From Entoloma clypeatum (lineage: Eukaryota > Basidiomycota > Agaricomycetes > Agaricales > Entolomataceae): a stretch of 64,000 nucleotides of DNA. The notes below the pieces were generated by a model. That model did not search any database. It was not told where the DNA came from and saw only the letters and a list, made by a program, of their open reading frames with translations. The position numbers and the translations under genes were made by a program. Below, one piece after another: positions 27,360 through 37,800 of the stretch; the first letter of the stretch is position 1, and each line of letters opens with the position of its first letter. The stretch is taken from contig OY751490.1 in NCBI GenBank assembly GCA_963565915.1, forward strand, positions 3,224,001 through 3,288,000, given 5' to 3'.

Positions 27360-28196
27360 ATGGCGGATGTTCGAGCACTGCTCAAGGCAAAAAGAGAAGA
27401 GGTCAAGATCACACATCCGTTGGCCTCATACAACAAGAACAACCAGCTAAGATGTGCCGCTTGTGGGACTCTCGTGAAACACGCATCTGCGTGGGAAGGC
27501 CATCTGGGGAGCAAGGCACATCGAACCACTGTCGCGCGACTGCGAGACGAGGAGAAGGCCCGCGAAGAACAGCGGTTGCGGGAAGAGGCTGAAGAGGCGC
27601 AGAGACTCCAGGTGGCGCAGGGGAAACGGAAGGCAGAGGAAGATGATTCTGACGAAGACATGGAGGAAGGGGACGTGAAGCGGAGGAAGGTGGGCGATGG
27701 GAGGCTGAACGCGTTTCCGACCAATTTCTTTTCTGACCCGTCTCGCGCGATACCGACGGCTGGGGAGGAATCTGAAGAGGAAGAGGAAGTCGCGATGAAC
27801 TCGGCGCCGCCTCCTGCACCTGCATCCGCGATCGACCTCGAGTATGAACGATTTCAACGTGAGCTGCGGATGAATGCGCCGGACGAACATGAAACATACG
27901 AGCGCGCGACTGTGTTTGCGGAGGCGGAGTTGATTGTTGAGCAAACGCAGGATGGGTTCCCCGTGCAGCAAGGGGAGGAGGAGGCGCAGTCGGATTTGCC
28001 ACAGAAACTCATTGACGAGCAGGCGCGGCGGAAGAAGGAACAAGAGGAGAGGGAGTTGATTATGGACCGGTTGCTGGACGAGGAAAGGGCTCAAGAGGAG
28101 GCTGATATGAGAGTCACGGCGATGAAAGCGAGACTGGACGCTTTGCGGAAGAAAAGAGATGCTGCGAAAGCTGCGAAGGCCAAGGTTACCTCTTGA
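27360..28196 (+). CDS. ZNF830/CCDC16-like zinc finger protein
   Basis: A single-exon gene of 278 residues. The N-terminus MADVRALLKAKREEVKITHP leads into one U1-type C2H2 finger, RCAACGTLVKHASAWEGHLGSKAHR, the arrangement of the ZNF830 (CCDC16) family, which is linked to spliceosomes and genome stability in animals. The remainder is charged coiled coil (EEKAREEQRLREEAEEAQ and a C-terminal ALRKKRDAAKAAKAK). A PTNFF motif around residue 120 is another family feature. Nuclear location is inferred. No introns, unlike most neighbours. Confidence 0.85.
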   Translation: MADVRALLKAKREEVKITHPLASYNKNNQLRCAACGTLVKHASAWEGHLGSKAHRTTVARLRDEEKAREEQRLREEAEEAQRLQVAQGKRKAEEDDSDEDMEEGDVKRRKVGDGRLNAFPTNFFSDPSRAIPTAGEESEEEEEVAMNSAPPPAPASAIDLEYERFQRELRMNAPDEHETYERATVFAEAELIVEQTQDGFPVQQGEEEAQSDLPQKLIDEQARRKKEQEERELIMDRLLDEERAQEEADMRVTAMKARLDALRKKRDAAKAAKAKVTS

Positions 28197-28285
28197 GCCT
28201 CGAAGATATACCCTACACTGGCTGCCCTTGTAATGGATTATTTTAGACAAAGTAATATACAACTGGGCTTGAAGCGACATTCTGA

Positions 28286-29512
28286 TTACTCCTTCTCCTT
28301 CTCCCCCTCGGCCCTGTCCCACAGACCCAGCCACGATAACCAGTCGACTCCTTGTTTGTGTACCATCATGAGGCCAAGGATGACTGGTAGGTACCATAAA
28401 CTGTGTTGAAACACAGTTCTGGCTTCTTTTTCGCCGCCATTCTGCCAGAATCTCCAAGCAGCACGAGTACAGATGAGGTTGGGTATTAATGCAGTAATGG
28501 CAAATGTCCAGGTTGTTAGACCGGAAAGTGGGAAAAGAATTGAGCAGATGGGAACTAGCAGGACGGCGTGTCGAAGAGACACAAGCGCGTTTTTTGCGGG
28601 AGAAACGACAGAGAGCATTAGGTATCCTGCTTGTGCGTATGAGCCCCGAACGATGTAAGATAGAGCATTGAAATGAGGGAATTGCCAACTATAAAGCAGC
28701 ATGAAGAGGGCAAAGGGCGCGACGGGGTTGTCAATGAGGGACAAATCGACTGGAGGGGCAGGCGTGGGTGAAAGCATGGAAGGGAGGAAAAGTGGGATGG
28801 TCGTTGAATCTGGGAGGAGTTTTCCGCCACAGGCGGTCCAGCCCATGACAGGCGGGATCCCACCGACGACGGCACCGACCCAGGTATTGGCTGTGCTTTT
28901 TCTCTTCATCCAGGTGTATACGCCAGCGTAAAGAGCGATATTACCGAGACCGAGAAGAGCGGTGGTTGGATTGACCATGGTCCATAAAATAACTGGGCCA
29001 GCAATACCAGTGACCGTGGCAAAGCCAGCGGCATGTAACGGTGTTATTGCGCGACGAACGAGCGGTCTCATGCGAGTGCGCGCCATTTGGGCGTCCAATG
29101 GCATTTCTTGTATCTGGTTGAGCGTGTTTGCGGACGCAGAACACAAGGCGGTACCAATTGCGGTTGAAAGGAGAATGGGAACTGTCGTTGGAATGGGCGA
29201 AAGCGCGACACCGGACATTGCAGTGAGAACTACGAGGATGCTAAGGCGCGTTTTAGAAAGCTGAGCGTAAATTTTGAGGAGATGGGCTGCTGTGAGGGCT
29301 TCTGCGGGCCGGTAAGCGGAAAGTGGCGCTGAGGGCGCGACGGGAAGTATCGTAGACGAGCTCCGCCTGGATTTGGGCTTCGTTGCAAGCCACTGCGTGT
29401 TGTGGAAGAAGAAGGAGGTGAAGGCGACCGACGAACTCTGGCGAACACCAATCATTCTGCCGCCACAGGTATTGTACCGCCAGAAAGCCAGGACCTTGCG
29501 CTGCACATTCAT
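28286..29512 (-). CDS. COX10: Protoheme IX farnesyltransferase (heme O synthase), mitochondrial
   Basis: Transfers farnesyl to heme B to make heme O, the precursor of heme A for cytochrome oxidase; it sits in the inner mitochondrial membrane. Single exon, 408 residues. A basic presequence is followed by the UbiA-type prenyltransferase core: LSKTRLSILVVLTAMSG, then the Asp-rich region ASANTLNQIQEMPLDAQMARTRMRPL (N-x-x-x-D catalytic motif), then NTWVGAVVGGIPPVMGW. Multiple hydrophobic helices follow. There is an insertion rich in Pro/Ser (about 28745-28800) before the SLIDNPVAPFALFMLLYSWQ helix. It is divergent from U1-70K with 226 bp between starts. Confidence 0.95.
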   Translation of the reverse strand: MNVQRKVLAFWRYNTCGGRMIGVRQSSSVAFTSFFFHNTQWLATKPKSRRSSSTILPVAPSAPLSAYRPAEALTAAHLLKIYAQLSKTRLSILVVLTAMSGVALSPIPTTVPILLSTAIGTALCSASANTLNQIQEMPLDAQMARTRMRPLVRRAITPLHAAGFATVTGIAGPVILWTMVNPTTALLGLGNIALYAGVYTWMKRKSTANTWVGAVVGGIPPVMGWTACGGKLLPDSTTIPLFLPSMLSPTPAPPVDLSLIDNPVAPFALFMLLYSWQFPHFNALSYIVRGSYAQAGYLMLSVVSPAKNALVSLRHAVLLVPICSILFPLSGLTTWTFAITALIPNLICTRAAWRFWQNGGEKEARTVFQHSLWYLPVILGLMMVHKQGVDWLSWLGLWDRAEGEKEKE

Positions 29513-29738
29513 GACGGCGGCTGGCGGCGGTTACTTAGATTAGTGGGTAACGTGTTGAGTGCGGAGCGGAGTTTGAAAACCGGTTCGACTCACTCACCGA
29601 CAACTGCTGTCAACAACGGCACTCACCTGTAAAATCTCACCTTCCCTCACCAGTTAGGCTCTTAACGCCTCAACTTTGTATTTTCTTGCCTCTTGGCGTC
29701 CTAGAGTTCCGCATTCAGTCTAAATTGTTGTCGTCAAA

Positions 29739-31179
29739 ATGCCAGGAACCCATCTTCTCCCACCTAACCTGCTCAAACTATTCGCCCCTCGGCCCCCTCT
29801 CCTTTGGCTCCGACCTGTCGACAAGGATATCAGCCATGTCCGAAAAAAGAACGTCGCAGGCGTTGCGCACCTATTGTCTGATCTGAAGGAGGCAGATACT
29901 CAGAACCTCATTTCCTCTGGGCAAGCCGAGAACATGGAGGAAGGCGAGGAGCCTGTATTCACACACGCAGAGGAGATCAAGAGGCAAATCCGCCGCGAGG
30001 AACGGAAAGCAAAGAGGGCTGAAGCTTTCAAAATTGCAAAAGATACTTGTATGTTTTCACTCCACCGTTTGCTCTCTTCCCGTCATGGCTAACCTTACCT
30101 CCTCCCAGACAAGCCCTCTGAAGATTCCGAGGCAGTTGGAGATCCGTATAAAACACTATTTATCTCCCGCTTGGTAATTACACAACGTCACTGCTCACTC
30201 CTGACATCTTGACCTGGCTTGTTCTCCGCAGCATAAGGCAGCTAAGGAACCTGACCTTCGTCGAGAGTTTGAAGGTTACGGCACCATAGAGCGTGTCAGG
30301 ATCGTCCGCGACCAAAAGGGCAGGAGTCGTGGCTATGCCTTCGTCGTCTATGAGCGCGAGCGGGATATGAAAGGTTTGGTCACTCCTTTGTCTCGCATCG
30401 CCCGCTTCTGACCGAGAAAAACCACGCAGCGGCTTACAAGGAATCTGATGGTCTGCACATCATGGGGAAAAGAATTCTTGTAGACGTAGAACGTGGCCGC
30501 ACCGTCCGAGGATGGAAACCTCGTCGTCTCGGTGGTGGGCTGGGAGGTAGGCCAAAACGTGTGGAACCACAGCCTGCTCCGGTGCGGGGAGGTTTCCGTG
30601 GTGGCTTTAGTGGTGGTCGGGGAGGCGGCTTCAGTGATCGAGGAGGAGGCTTCAGAGGTGGGCGTGGAGGGTTTGGTGGAGGACGAGGAGGGTTCGGTCC
30701 CGATAGAGGTTATGGTGGCGGCGGCGGCTACGGCGGTGATAGAGGGGGTGGTGGTGGTGGGTTTGGCGGGGATCGTGGCGGAGGTGGATTTGCATCGGAT
30801 CGTGGGGGCGGTGGCTTCCGGGGCGGATTCGGAGGTGCACCAAATGGCGAGGGAGGTCACGGTGGCTTCCGAGGTGGAGGCGGATTCAGAGGGAGAGATG
30901 ACATGGGTGGAGGTGGCGGATTCAGGTAATGTTCACTACCTTTTTGTTGCTTCCTGGGTCTGACATCCTTACTTCTGTCTCAGAGGTGGTCGTGGCGCAG
31001 GTATTGGGTATGGTGGTGGCGGAGGATTTAGCGATGCTCCTCCGAATGGATTCGGCCCTCCTCAAGGGGGTCCTGGTGGGTTTGGAGGACCGCCCGGCCG
31101 TGGCGGCTTCCGAGGGGACCTCAAGCGCGAGGGCCCTGGCGGTTACGACGACAGAGAACCCAAACGGCCGCGATACTAG
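29739..31179 (+). CDS. SNP1: U1 small nuclear ribonucleoprotein 70 kDa homolog
   Basis: Binds stem-loop I of U1 snRNA and helps recognise 5' splice sites. Five exons, joined at 30046/30110, about 30174/30233, about 30373/30430 and about 30926/30985. The N-terminal U1-70K signature is [16 protein letters not shown], followed by an acidic/charged helix ([15 protein letters not shown]). A single RRM follows with RNP2 KTLFISRL and RNP1 [12 protein letters not shown], then the conserved post-[21 protein letters not shown]. The C-terminal half is an RGG/FGG-rich low-complexity tail ending [10 protein letters not shown]. Confidence 0.95.
30585..31130 (+). repeat. Gly-Arg-Phe (RGG/FGG) coding repeat region of U1-70K
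   Basis: GGTGGC-rich degenerate repeats encode a long glycine tract punctuated by Arg, Phe and Asp. An intron interrupts the repeat at about 30927-30984. Confidence 0.75.
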
Positions 31180-32549
31180 TTCGTGGTCCTCGTCAGATAG
31201 GTACAAAGGTGATTGTATCATGGTGGGGTCGAGTATCTTTGTTCCTTCTTTCCTCTTCTCTCCTTGCTATCTTTTTCTATCCGTAAGTATTTCTTGGGAG
31301 GGCCACCATCATGAAGCTCTTAATGAAAGGCAAGTATACCGTCCTCACGAGGACTTGATATTCCCTCTTTTGCAGCCAGAAGGGTTTACATCCGAAAGCA
31401 ATTCAAAGACGAGATGAAGGTGTGGCAAAGGCACATCTGCGTAAATTACTAACTGCAGGAACTCGAACCATTATTCCATGGTAATATTATTACCCTTGTT
31501 CAAGCTGAATGAGTTGAAGAGTCACCATTGCACCATTTACTCCTTCACCAATGTCGGACCCGTTGGCGGACTTGCGGTCCATGGGCAAAATAGAGGTGTT
31601 CAGGGCTGCCGCGAAGCATCTCACGTTTGTCCGCCACCGCAGCCGAAAAGCGATTTTCCCAGACTTCACGACTAGCTCCTTTAAGGCTGCGATTTTCTAT
31701 GACTTTGTTCGCTGGACTCACGGCAATTGGTGCGCCCCTCAGAAGAATAGTTGCTAAGGGGGAGGGGCAGGATTGATAACGCCGGAGTCCGTGGCAGCCA
31801 CGCTGGCGCCCTTTCCACATAAGGAAACATCAAGCTCAAGGGCGGTTACAACATTCTCCTTTTTGTTCCCAACGTTGAACAGCAGCTTTTCAGCCGTCTG
31901 GAACGTTCTGACTACCTTCACCCGTATAAATGCCCACAGCGTGATGTGCGTCTTCATATGTACTAGCTTGCCGTTTTTACTCGCCTTGTTTGGGGCTCCA
32001 ACCAAAATCAAAAAATCAGATCCAGAACAGCCTTTTGGCAAATCTCAAAAATTTGAGAGCTTGATAACCCTGGTAGCCGAGTGATGGAGTTCCCCGACTT
32101 CTCCTTGTTCAACCAGAGTTGTTCATGAGCATGCTGGCAGTCGTCTTCCCCCGCTCAGCTTCATTGAAGGCCTTCATGAGCCCCTAAATCCTTTTCACAG
32201 GCGTCGCCGCGTGGGACAAACGTTTTTGACTGTCACCAGTTCCTAGATCTGATCTTCACGACCCTTAAGAAAGGGTATGTGGCATCTCTTCCCTTGCGTC
32301 TTTTTCGGTAAATGTTTGGCCATGTCAGAAACTCCTCAAGTATCCTGCTCATCCCTTTCTCCCTCTTCGTTACCCTTCTTTTTTCTTCTCTGAGATTTAC
32401 TCATCTTCCAGTCAAACCACGACATTCATTGTGGCGCAACCTTCCAATACTTCCGTAATATCAGAACACGCTGCCATCCAACATCCCTCTCTCTTCCTTC
32501 GCGCTTGATCTCGCGGTTATGTCGATGCCGCGCATGCCCTCAGACCTTC
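31180..32549. other. Long 5' region of the homeodomain gene
   Basis: 1.37 kb with U1-70K 3' UTR at its left end and a probable long promoter/leader for the homeodomain gene. Short ATG frames (for example from 31551, MSDPLADLRSM) could be upstream ORFs in a long leader. Pyrimidine-rich tracts lie around 32340-32420. No gene is supported. Confidence 0.5.
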
Positions 32550-34324
32550 ATGCCCAATGTCGGTAGCCGAGCTCGTCAATCATCCTGCTGGTCCACGAGC
32601 TCATTTATAACAGATACAGCTCAATACGAACCTTCCCCCTCCATCCAAGAGATCAAAGGCGAATTGTCGCAATACGGTCCCCCCGTTCCTAATACAAGCT
32701 CGAGAAACGACTACTTCACTCAACCACCCAACACTACAGGCTCTGACAGTTCACCAGAGTCACGCGATGCTTCAATCTCCTCTTGCGACTCTGGATCAGA
32801 GATATACGAGCCTCGCGAGGAGAGAATAGTACCCTCTGGGCCAGAACGATCCACATATATGTCTCTCGGAAATCCTTTCAAAGAAAAGCGGAAAAGATGC
32901 CGCGTCATGCCACAACAGTTAGCTGAACTTGAGCGGTTGTTCCTGCTTGATTCTAGCCCCACCGCTCCTCGAAGGCGAGAGATCAGTCTACTGCTCGGTA
33001 TGGAGGAGCGCCAAACGCAGATATGGTTCCAGAATAGGTGAATGATCTCGATATGTTCTATCCTTTCCTGACCGACAAATTTTTATTTGCAGGCGTGCAA
33101 AAGCTAAACTGCAGGACAAAGGGAAACGACCATCCATAAGTGCAGGTCCGCCAGACACACCACCGGAGCTGTCGACAGCCAGTCAAGCGGAGATCCACAA
33201 CTTGATACACGAGGAGGAACGTGAGTAATTTAATAATCACTCCTTCTCTTTTCGCCCCGTATGCTGATCGGTGCTACCTTTCTTTTGGGCTGATAGCGGT
33301 GACCATCATTCCTTGTACCGAGTTGATGATCGGTACATGGAGGCGCGTCCTTGAGTCGCCGAATAAACGCGACCTCATTGTATACGTGTGCGATATCAAG
33401 CGCTGTCTCACTTGGTTCATCCATTCTCAGGGCTTCGGATTCAAGATGGATATTCCGTTCGATACCGTCCTCGAAACAAAGTTTACGAATATCAGCCGCG
33501 GTTCAGGACAAGCCACGCTCTTGCTGTCCCAGCCACCATTGTTCTACCTTGAAGATCCTCGACCTTCGCCCAGCGGGTCCTCTGATCGCCATCAGTGGAA
33601 GCCTTGTCAGGACTGGACGGCGGATGGACAAGCGACGCACACGTTGCGTCATAAACTAATTGGCTCCTCTCCTCAACTTGTGCACCTCTTACGCACCATC
33701 CATGTTCGCACCACCTCAAGTACCCCACCCCGGCCACCCTCATACTCCGTTGACCAGCCGCCCCATGGTGCGACCAAGCAGCCTTTCAGGTCCGAACGGA
33801 CCGGTCCAGATTACCAACTACCTACGGAACATAATCTTGTTCGGAAGCGGTTGTCTTGTTCCGACCCTGCCGCCACGACTTACTCCCCTAACTCCACTTC
33901 CTCCAATGTCAGCGACCGGACACCTCCATATAGCGCTCCAGGTGACATACAACAATTCGCCCTGCAGTCATGCAACAATAAGTCTTCCTCGTGTTCGTTT
34001 CGTTTGAGCGAGGATGGCCTAAATCAGGACAACTCGGTACCGCCAGCTCCTTACTATGTCAAGGTTGAACCTGTGAACTACCTCGGGTATCCTGCTGGTA
34101 ACCCTTACGGCGTGGCAGCTGGCAGCTACGAAACTGTTTCCCAAAGCTATCCTGATGGGGGAATCCCCTCTCAGTTGGCATATCCGTGTCAGGTCGAGGA
34201 TCCGCATCAGTCTCCTTCTCCAACCAGTTTTGCTTTTAGCGGGGTTACCCAATACGACAACTATTCTCACCATACCTCGCCTCCAGCTCTGTTAACTACA
34301 CCATACTATCCACGCTACAACTAA
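32550..34324 (+). CDS. Homeodomain transcription factor (Phx1/Hom2-like)
   Basis: A nuclear DNA-binding regulator. Three exons (32550-33037, 33093-33220, 33297-34324) give about 547 residues from the ATG at 32550. An alternative start at 32519 (MSMPRMPSDLHAQ) would need an extra intron ending at about 32628. The homeodomain begins near KRKRCRVMPQQLAELERLF and has LLGMEERQTQIWFQNRRAKAK, the recognition helix, split by intron 1. After the homeodomain comes a conserved block: LMIGTWRRVLESPNKRDLIV, WFIHSQGFGFKMDIPFDTV, ETKFTNISRGSGQ and LSQPPLFYLE. Fungal Phx1-type factors carry such a segment. The C-terminus is Pro/Ser/Tyr-rich and likely disordered. Homologs in mushrooms affect fruiting; here that is only a possibility. 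Confidence 0.87.
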
Positions 34325-34768
34325 GTAGTTCAAGACATACTAATGAATATTCAGAAACCCCTATAATCCTGTTCCGCTGTCCTCAAATTAATTACTTACT
34401 GCCTCCTAGGAAACCTTGTAATCCCCGTAGCAATCCTCTGGTCTTATCATGGTTGTTGCTTACATGTATGCGACGCACTTATAATTCACCATACGTATAT
34501 TATACCAAACCTGCCCTTGTTCGGATGCATTATCTGTAACTGAAATATATCATCCGTTATAAGACTCTGATTTGAGAATATCTGCTGTTGTTTTCGTAGT
34601 AGGTTTTTGTTCTCCTCATGCATATTAAGCTTGAATATTTGAATGGTTTGGAGGACGTGGAGGACGGATCTTCAAAGGGGGGGGTTTCGCCCTTCAAGCA
34701 CTATGTCCTCGGAACCGATATATTATAGTTCTAGATCGATACAAAGAGATATGATTGCGTTCCGAAGA
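34325..34768. other. Convergent intergenic region
   Basis: 3' ends of the homeodomain gene (+) and TIM13 (-). No gene, repeat or RNA recognised. Confidence 0.55.
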
Positions 34769-35280
34769 CTACCGCGGCTGCTGTTCTGATTCTCGGCGCA
34801 ATCTCAACAGGTACGTTTGGCTCACAATGTTGACTGAAATGATAAGTCTACATGGGGACATGTTGAACAACGTGCCAACTCACAAGCTTCCAGGTACCGG
34901 TCCATGCATCTTGAAAGGCATGTCTAAATGCCAAGCAAATAAGTGGAGGGTTGTGAGGAAGAATATGGTGGGCCAACCTCTTCAGAGCTGGAAAGGGACG
35001 TCCCGGGTTTTGTGACGCATTTTAAGAAGCAGCGGTCGTTTGCTTTCTGAATAACGACACCGTCTGAGTTTACACGAAAAAATGACATGAATTACAGCGC
35101 ACATTCATAAGTTCCTGTGCATTGGCTAGTGCCATCTCTTGACGAACAGAGTTCATGATTTCCTCTTTTTTCGCAGTCAAGTCTGTGGACGACGGTTAGT
35201 GTGGTAGGTTATAAGCTATCAGAAACACGCCTACCAGCAGGCGCAGACGAGCCAGTCGCTGATCTAAGAAAGTCGGCCAT
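34769..35280 (-). CDS. TIM13: Mitochondrial intermembrane-space chaperone Tim13
   Basis: A small Tim protein that, with Tim8, chaperones membrane proteins across the intermembrane space. It is built from five short exons giving about 99 residues. The start MADFLRSATGSSAPAD joins LTAKKEEIMNSVRQEMALAN and AQELMN. The twin CX3C motifs are CFLKC and CLSRC, separated by VTKPGTSLSSSEET. The C-terminus includes MDRYLEAFNIVSQTYL and ends SEQQPR. Spacing and the KPG-SLSSSE block are diagnostic of Tim13. All introns have GT-AG ends. It shares a 117-bp promoter with JJJ1. The gene is easy to miss because no exon is long. Confidence 0.93.
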
Positions 35281-35397
35281 GAGAGGAAGAGCGCTGGACG
35301 CGACGATGAGTTTGGTGGTGAGGTGTGAAAAGTTTTGTTTCCGGCGACGCCGATCACTTGCCCCAATTGGACTTGGTCCAAAATAATTCCACTCTCT
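35281..35397. promoter_or_regulatory. Shared promoter of TIM13 and JJJ1
   Basis: Only 117 bp between divergent starts of two chaperone-related genes. No consensus heat-shock element or TATA box was clearly recognised. Confidence 0.35.
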
Positions 35398-37491
35398 ATG
35401 GGAGCTGAGGCATCTAGAAACTGGGATGATGCCGGTACTCAAGCTCAAGCACCAGAAGCCGTCGCAGTAACGGATTACTACCACCTTTTGGAGGTCGACG
35501 AGAATGCGACCGCCGATGAGATAAAAGTGACTCACTCAAATCTCTTTGCTCTGACACGTCGCAATTAACCAGTGCCTCAGCGCTCGTTTCGCCGGCTTGC
35601 GTTGATCCACCATCCAGACAAGAACCACGACGATACAGAAGCTGCAACCCAACGATTTGCAGCGTTGCAGCAGGCGTATGAGGTGAGTTCAAGCGTTCTG
35701 GTGATCTGGGTTGTCGATCAAGACGTGCCATAGGTTCTTAGTGACGAACAAGTAAGAGGGTCCACTCGTTCCAGAACTGCTGAATTTTTATTCATATAGC
35801 ACGTAGGAGCGAGCCTGGTATGACTCTCACAAGGCTTCTCTCGTTCCCGAGGCAGATGCGGCGACGGTCTTTGAGGATATTCGCAAAGGGGCACCCCCGC
35901 CCCGCGCGAGGGATAGGGGACTGACTGTGGGGCATATCTCACGATTCTTCAATGCGACAGTGTATAAAGGATTTGGGGATGGAGAGGATGTACGTTTTCT
36001 TGCCTTATCTCGATTAGGGTGGTCCTCGTAATACCTGACGGTTTTCACAGAGTTTCTTCACCATATATCGTCATTTGTTTGCAAGGCTTCAAGCTGAAGA
36101 GGCCTTACTTATGCCGGGCCGTGACTATCCGTCTTTTGGATACTCTGCATGGACGTGGGCAGCCACGGATAAGAGCCAAGCAGACCAGGCAAAGACTTTT
36201 TACGCTATTTGGACGAACTTTGCCACAGAGAAAGAATTTTCATGGTTTGATCGGTGGGACTTGACCGAGGCACCGGACAGACGTGTGCGAAGGTCTGTAT
36301 TTTCTTTTTCTCCCTTTCAGTTTATCTCACGTTGATCCAGATCAATGGAGAAGGAGAATAAGAAGGCTCGCGACGATGCTCGCAGAGATTACAACGACAC
36401 TGTTCGGGTGAATCCCGTCGATCTTTCTCACTTCTCTAAGTCTGTGCTGACATGAATCTCGTCAGTCACTGGTATCATTTATCCGGAAAAGGGATCCACG
36501 CTATAAAGCCCATCTGGCTCGTCTAGCTGAGCCGGTGTCAAGGCAGGTATCTGGTTTCGCAACGCCTGTCCGCAAAACTGCGCAGCCGAACGCAGAATAC
36601 GTGGAACAGGATTGGCAGAAGGTTGATGCCCAAAATCTTTACGCGGATTTGGATTGGGCAGTAGGAGAGGGAGAGAACCCGGAGGAGTGGGAATGCGTGG
36701 CGTGTCGAAAGACATTCAGGAGCGAGGCAGCCTGGGATAGCCATGAAAGGAGCAGAAAGCACATGAGGGAAGTCGAGCTGCTCAAGCAAGTTATGTGTGA
36801 GGAAAGTAAAGAATTGGAATTGGACCTGGGCGAAGGTGTCGAAAAGGATATACATCACGTATCCGATGCTTCAACGGAGAAAGAGGACGTCCTTGAACCG
36901 CCCTGCTCTCCCTCGCCGACAGAAAGGCATCAACCCGAGTCTGTGGTATCTGGGAAGGAGCCTGTATCGCGAAGCGAGGTCCTGGAAAATATAGGAGACG
37001 AGGCCAAATGGAAGCAGAAGAAGAAGAAGAAAAGGAATACTGCCCCTGAAGAGCCGCTGACTCGGACAGAGAAGAGGGCCTTGAAGGCTGCACAAGACGA
37101 GGTGGATATATCCCAGGGTCCACCACCGACACTAGAATCCGGACAAATACCCACTTGTAATGGAGATGCAGAAAAGGAGGGCACGGATGATCAGGGACTG
37201 GCAGAACTGTCAAAGCGCGAAAAGAGACGTGCGAGGGAGGCCAAGAAAGCTGAGGCAGGCGAGAAGTCGGAGGTTGCGCAACACAAGGTAAATAAGTCTT
37301 CCTTACGATCGCACTCCTGCGTCTGATCAATCTATGCCTGGTAGTGCAACGTTTGTCGACAACCTTTCCCAAGCAAGACAAAACTGTTTGCCCATGTCAA
37401 AGAGTCGGGGCATGCATCGGCGGTTTCGATGTTCGCGAGTGAGGAACGCGGAGAGAAACCCAATAAGAAGGGAAAGAGGACCAAACGATGA
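35398..37491 (+). CDS. JJJ1: J-protein Jjj1/DNAJC21 homolog
   Basis: A cytosolic Hsp70 co-chaperone for late 60S ribosome maturation (release of Arx1 in yeast). The N-terminal J domain has [18 protein letters not shown], the HPD motif in [11 protein letters not shown], and AYEVLSDEQERAWYD. The family region contains [17 protein letters not shown] and SYSAWTWA-type sequence. A U1-type C2H2 finger is [20 protein letters not shown] (about residue 330). A charged Lys-rich region follows, then a second C2H2 finger [20 protein letters not shown] encoded by the last exon after the intron starting at 37288. The stop follows KKGKRTKR. About six exons. Two zinc fingers at these positions are standard for the family. 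Confidence 0.93.
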
Positions 37492-37800
37492 AGCGGTTGC
37501 GCCTTTATATACTTATTATGTAGATATATATGATAATCCACGTGGGGGCGGGTGCGAGTGCTCGTCCGAGGACGTTGGTCAACGTTCACCACGTTCTTTA
37601 TTGCTTTCCATATCCACTCACGTTGAAGGCTCCGGTGACAACAATCTGAAGACCTGTATGTATGTTTAGTCCCAAGTCCTATTATTCAATAGTAACGATC
37701 GAATCGACAGACATGCTACAGTGCTGAACCATCTGCAGGATCGATATCGTCCCGAGCACGCTCTCTATATATTCCACTCATTCTAACGAGACCAGTGACG
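37492..37800. promoter_or_regulatory. Intergenic region upstream of the Zrg17-like gene
   Basis: About 310 bp holding the JJJ1 3' UTR and the next promoter. A TATATATT element at 37766-37773 lies about 28 bp before the ATG, perhaps too close to serve as a TATA box. Confidence 0.35.

Noticed and set aside
30348..30860. Minus-strand Thr/Ser-rich frame opposite U1-70K
   Set aside because: A shadow of the Gly-rich repeat; no domain.
36479..37381. Several minus-strand frames opposite JJJ1
   Set aside because: Shadows of the charged C-terminal half of JJJ1; no independent support.
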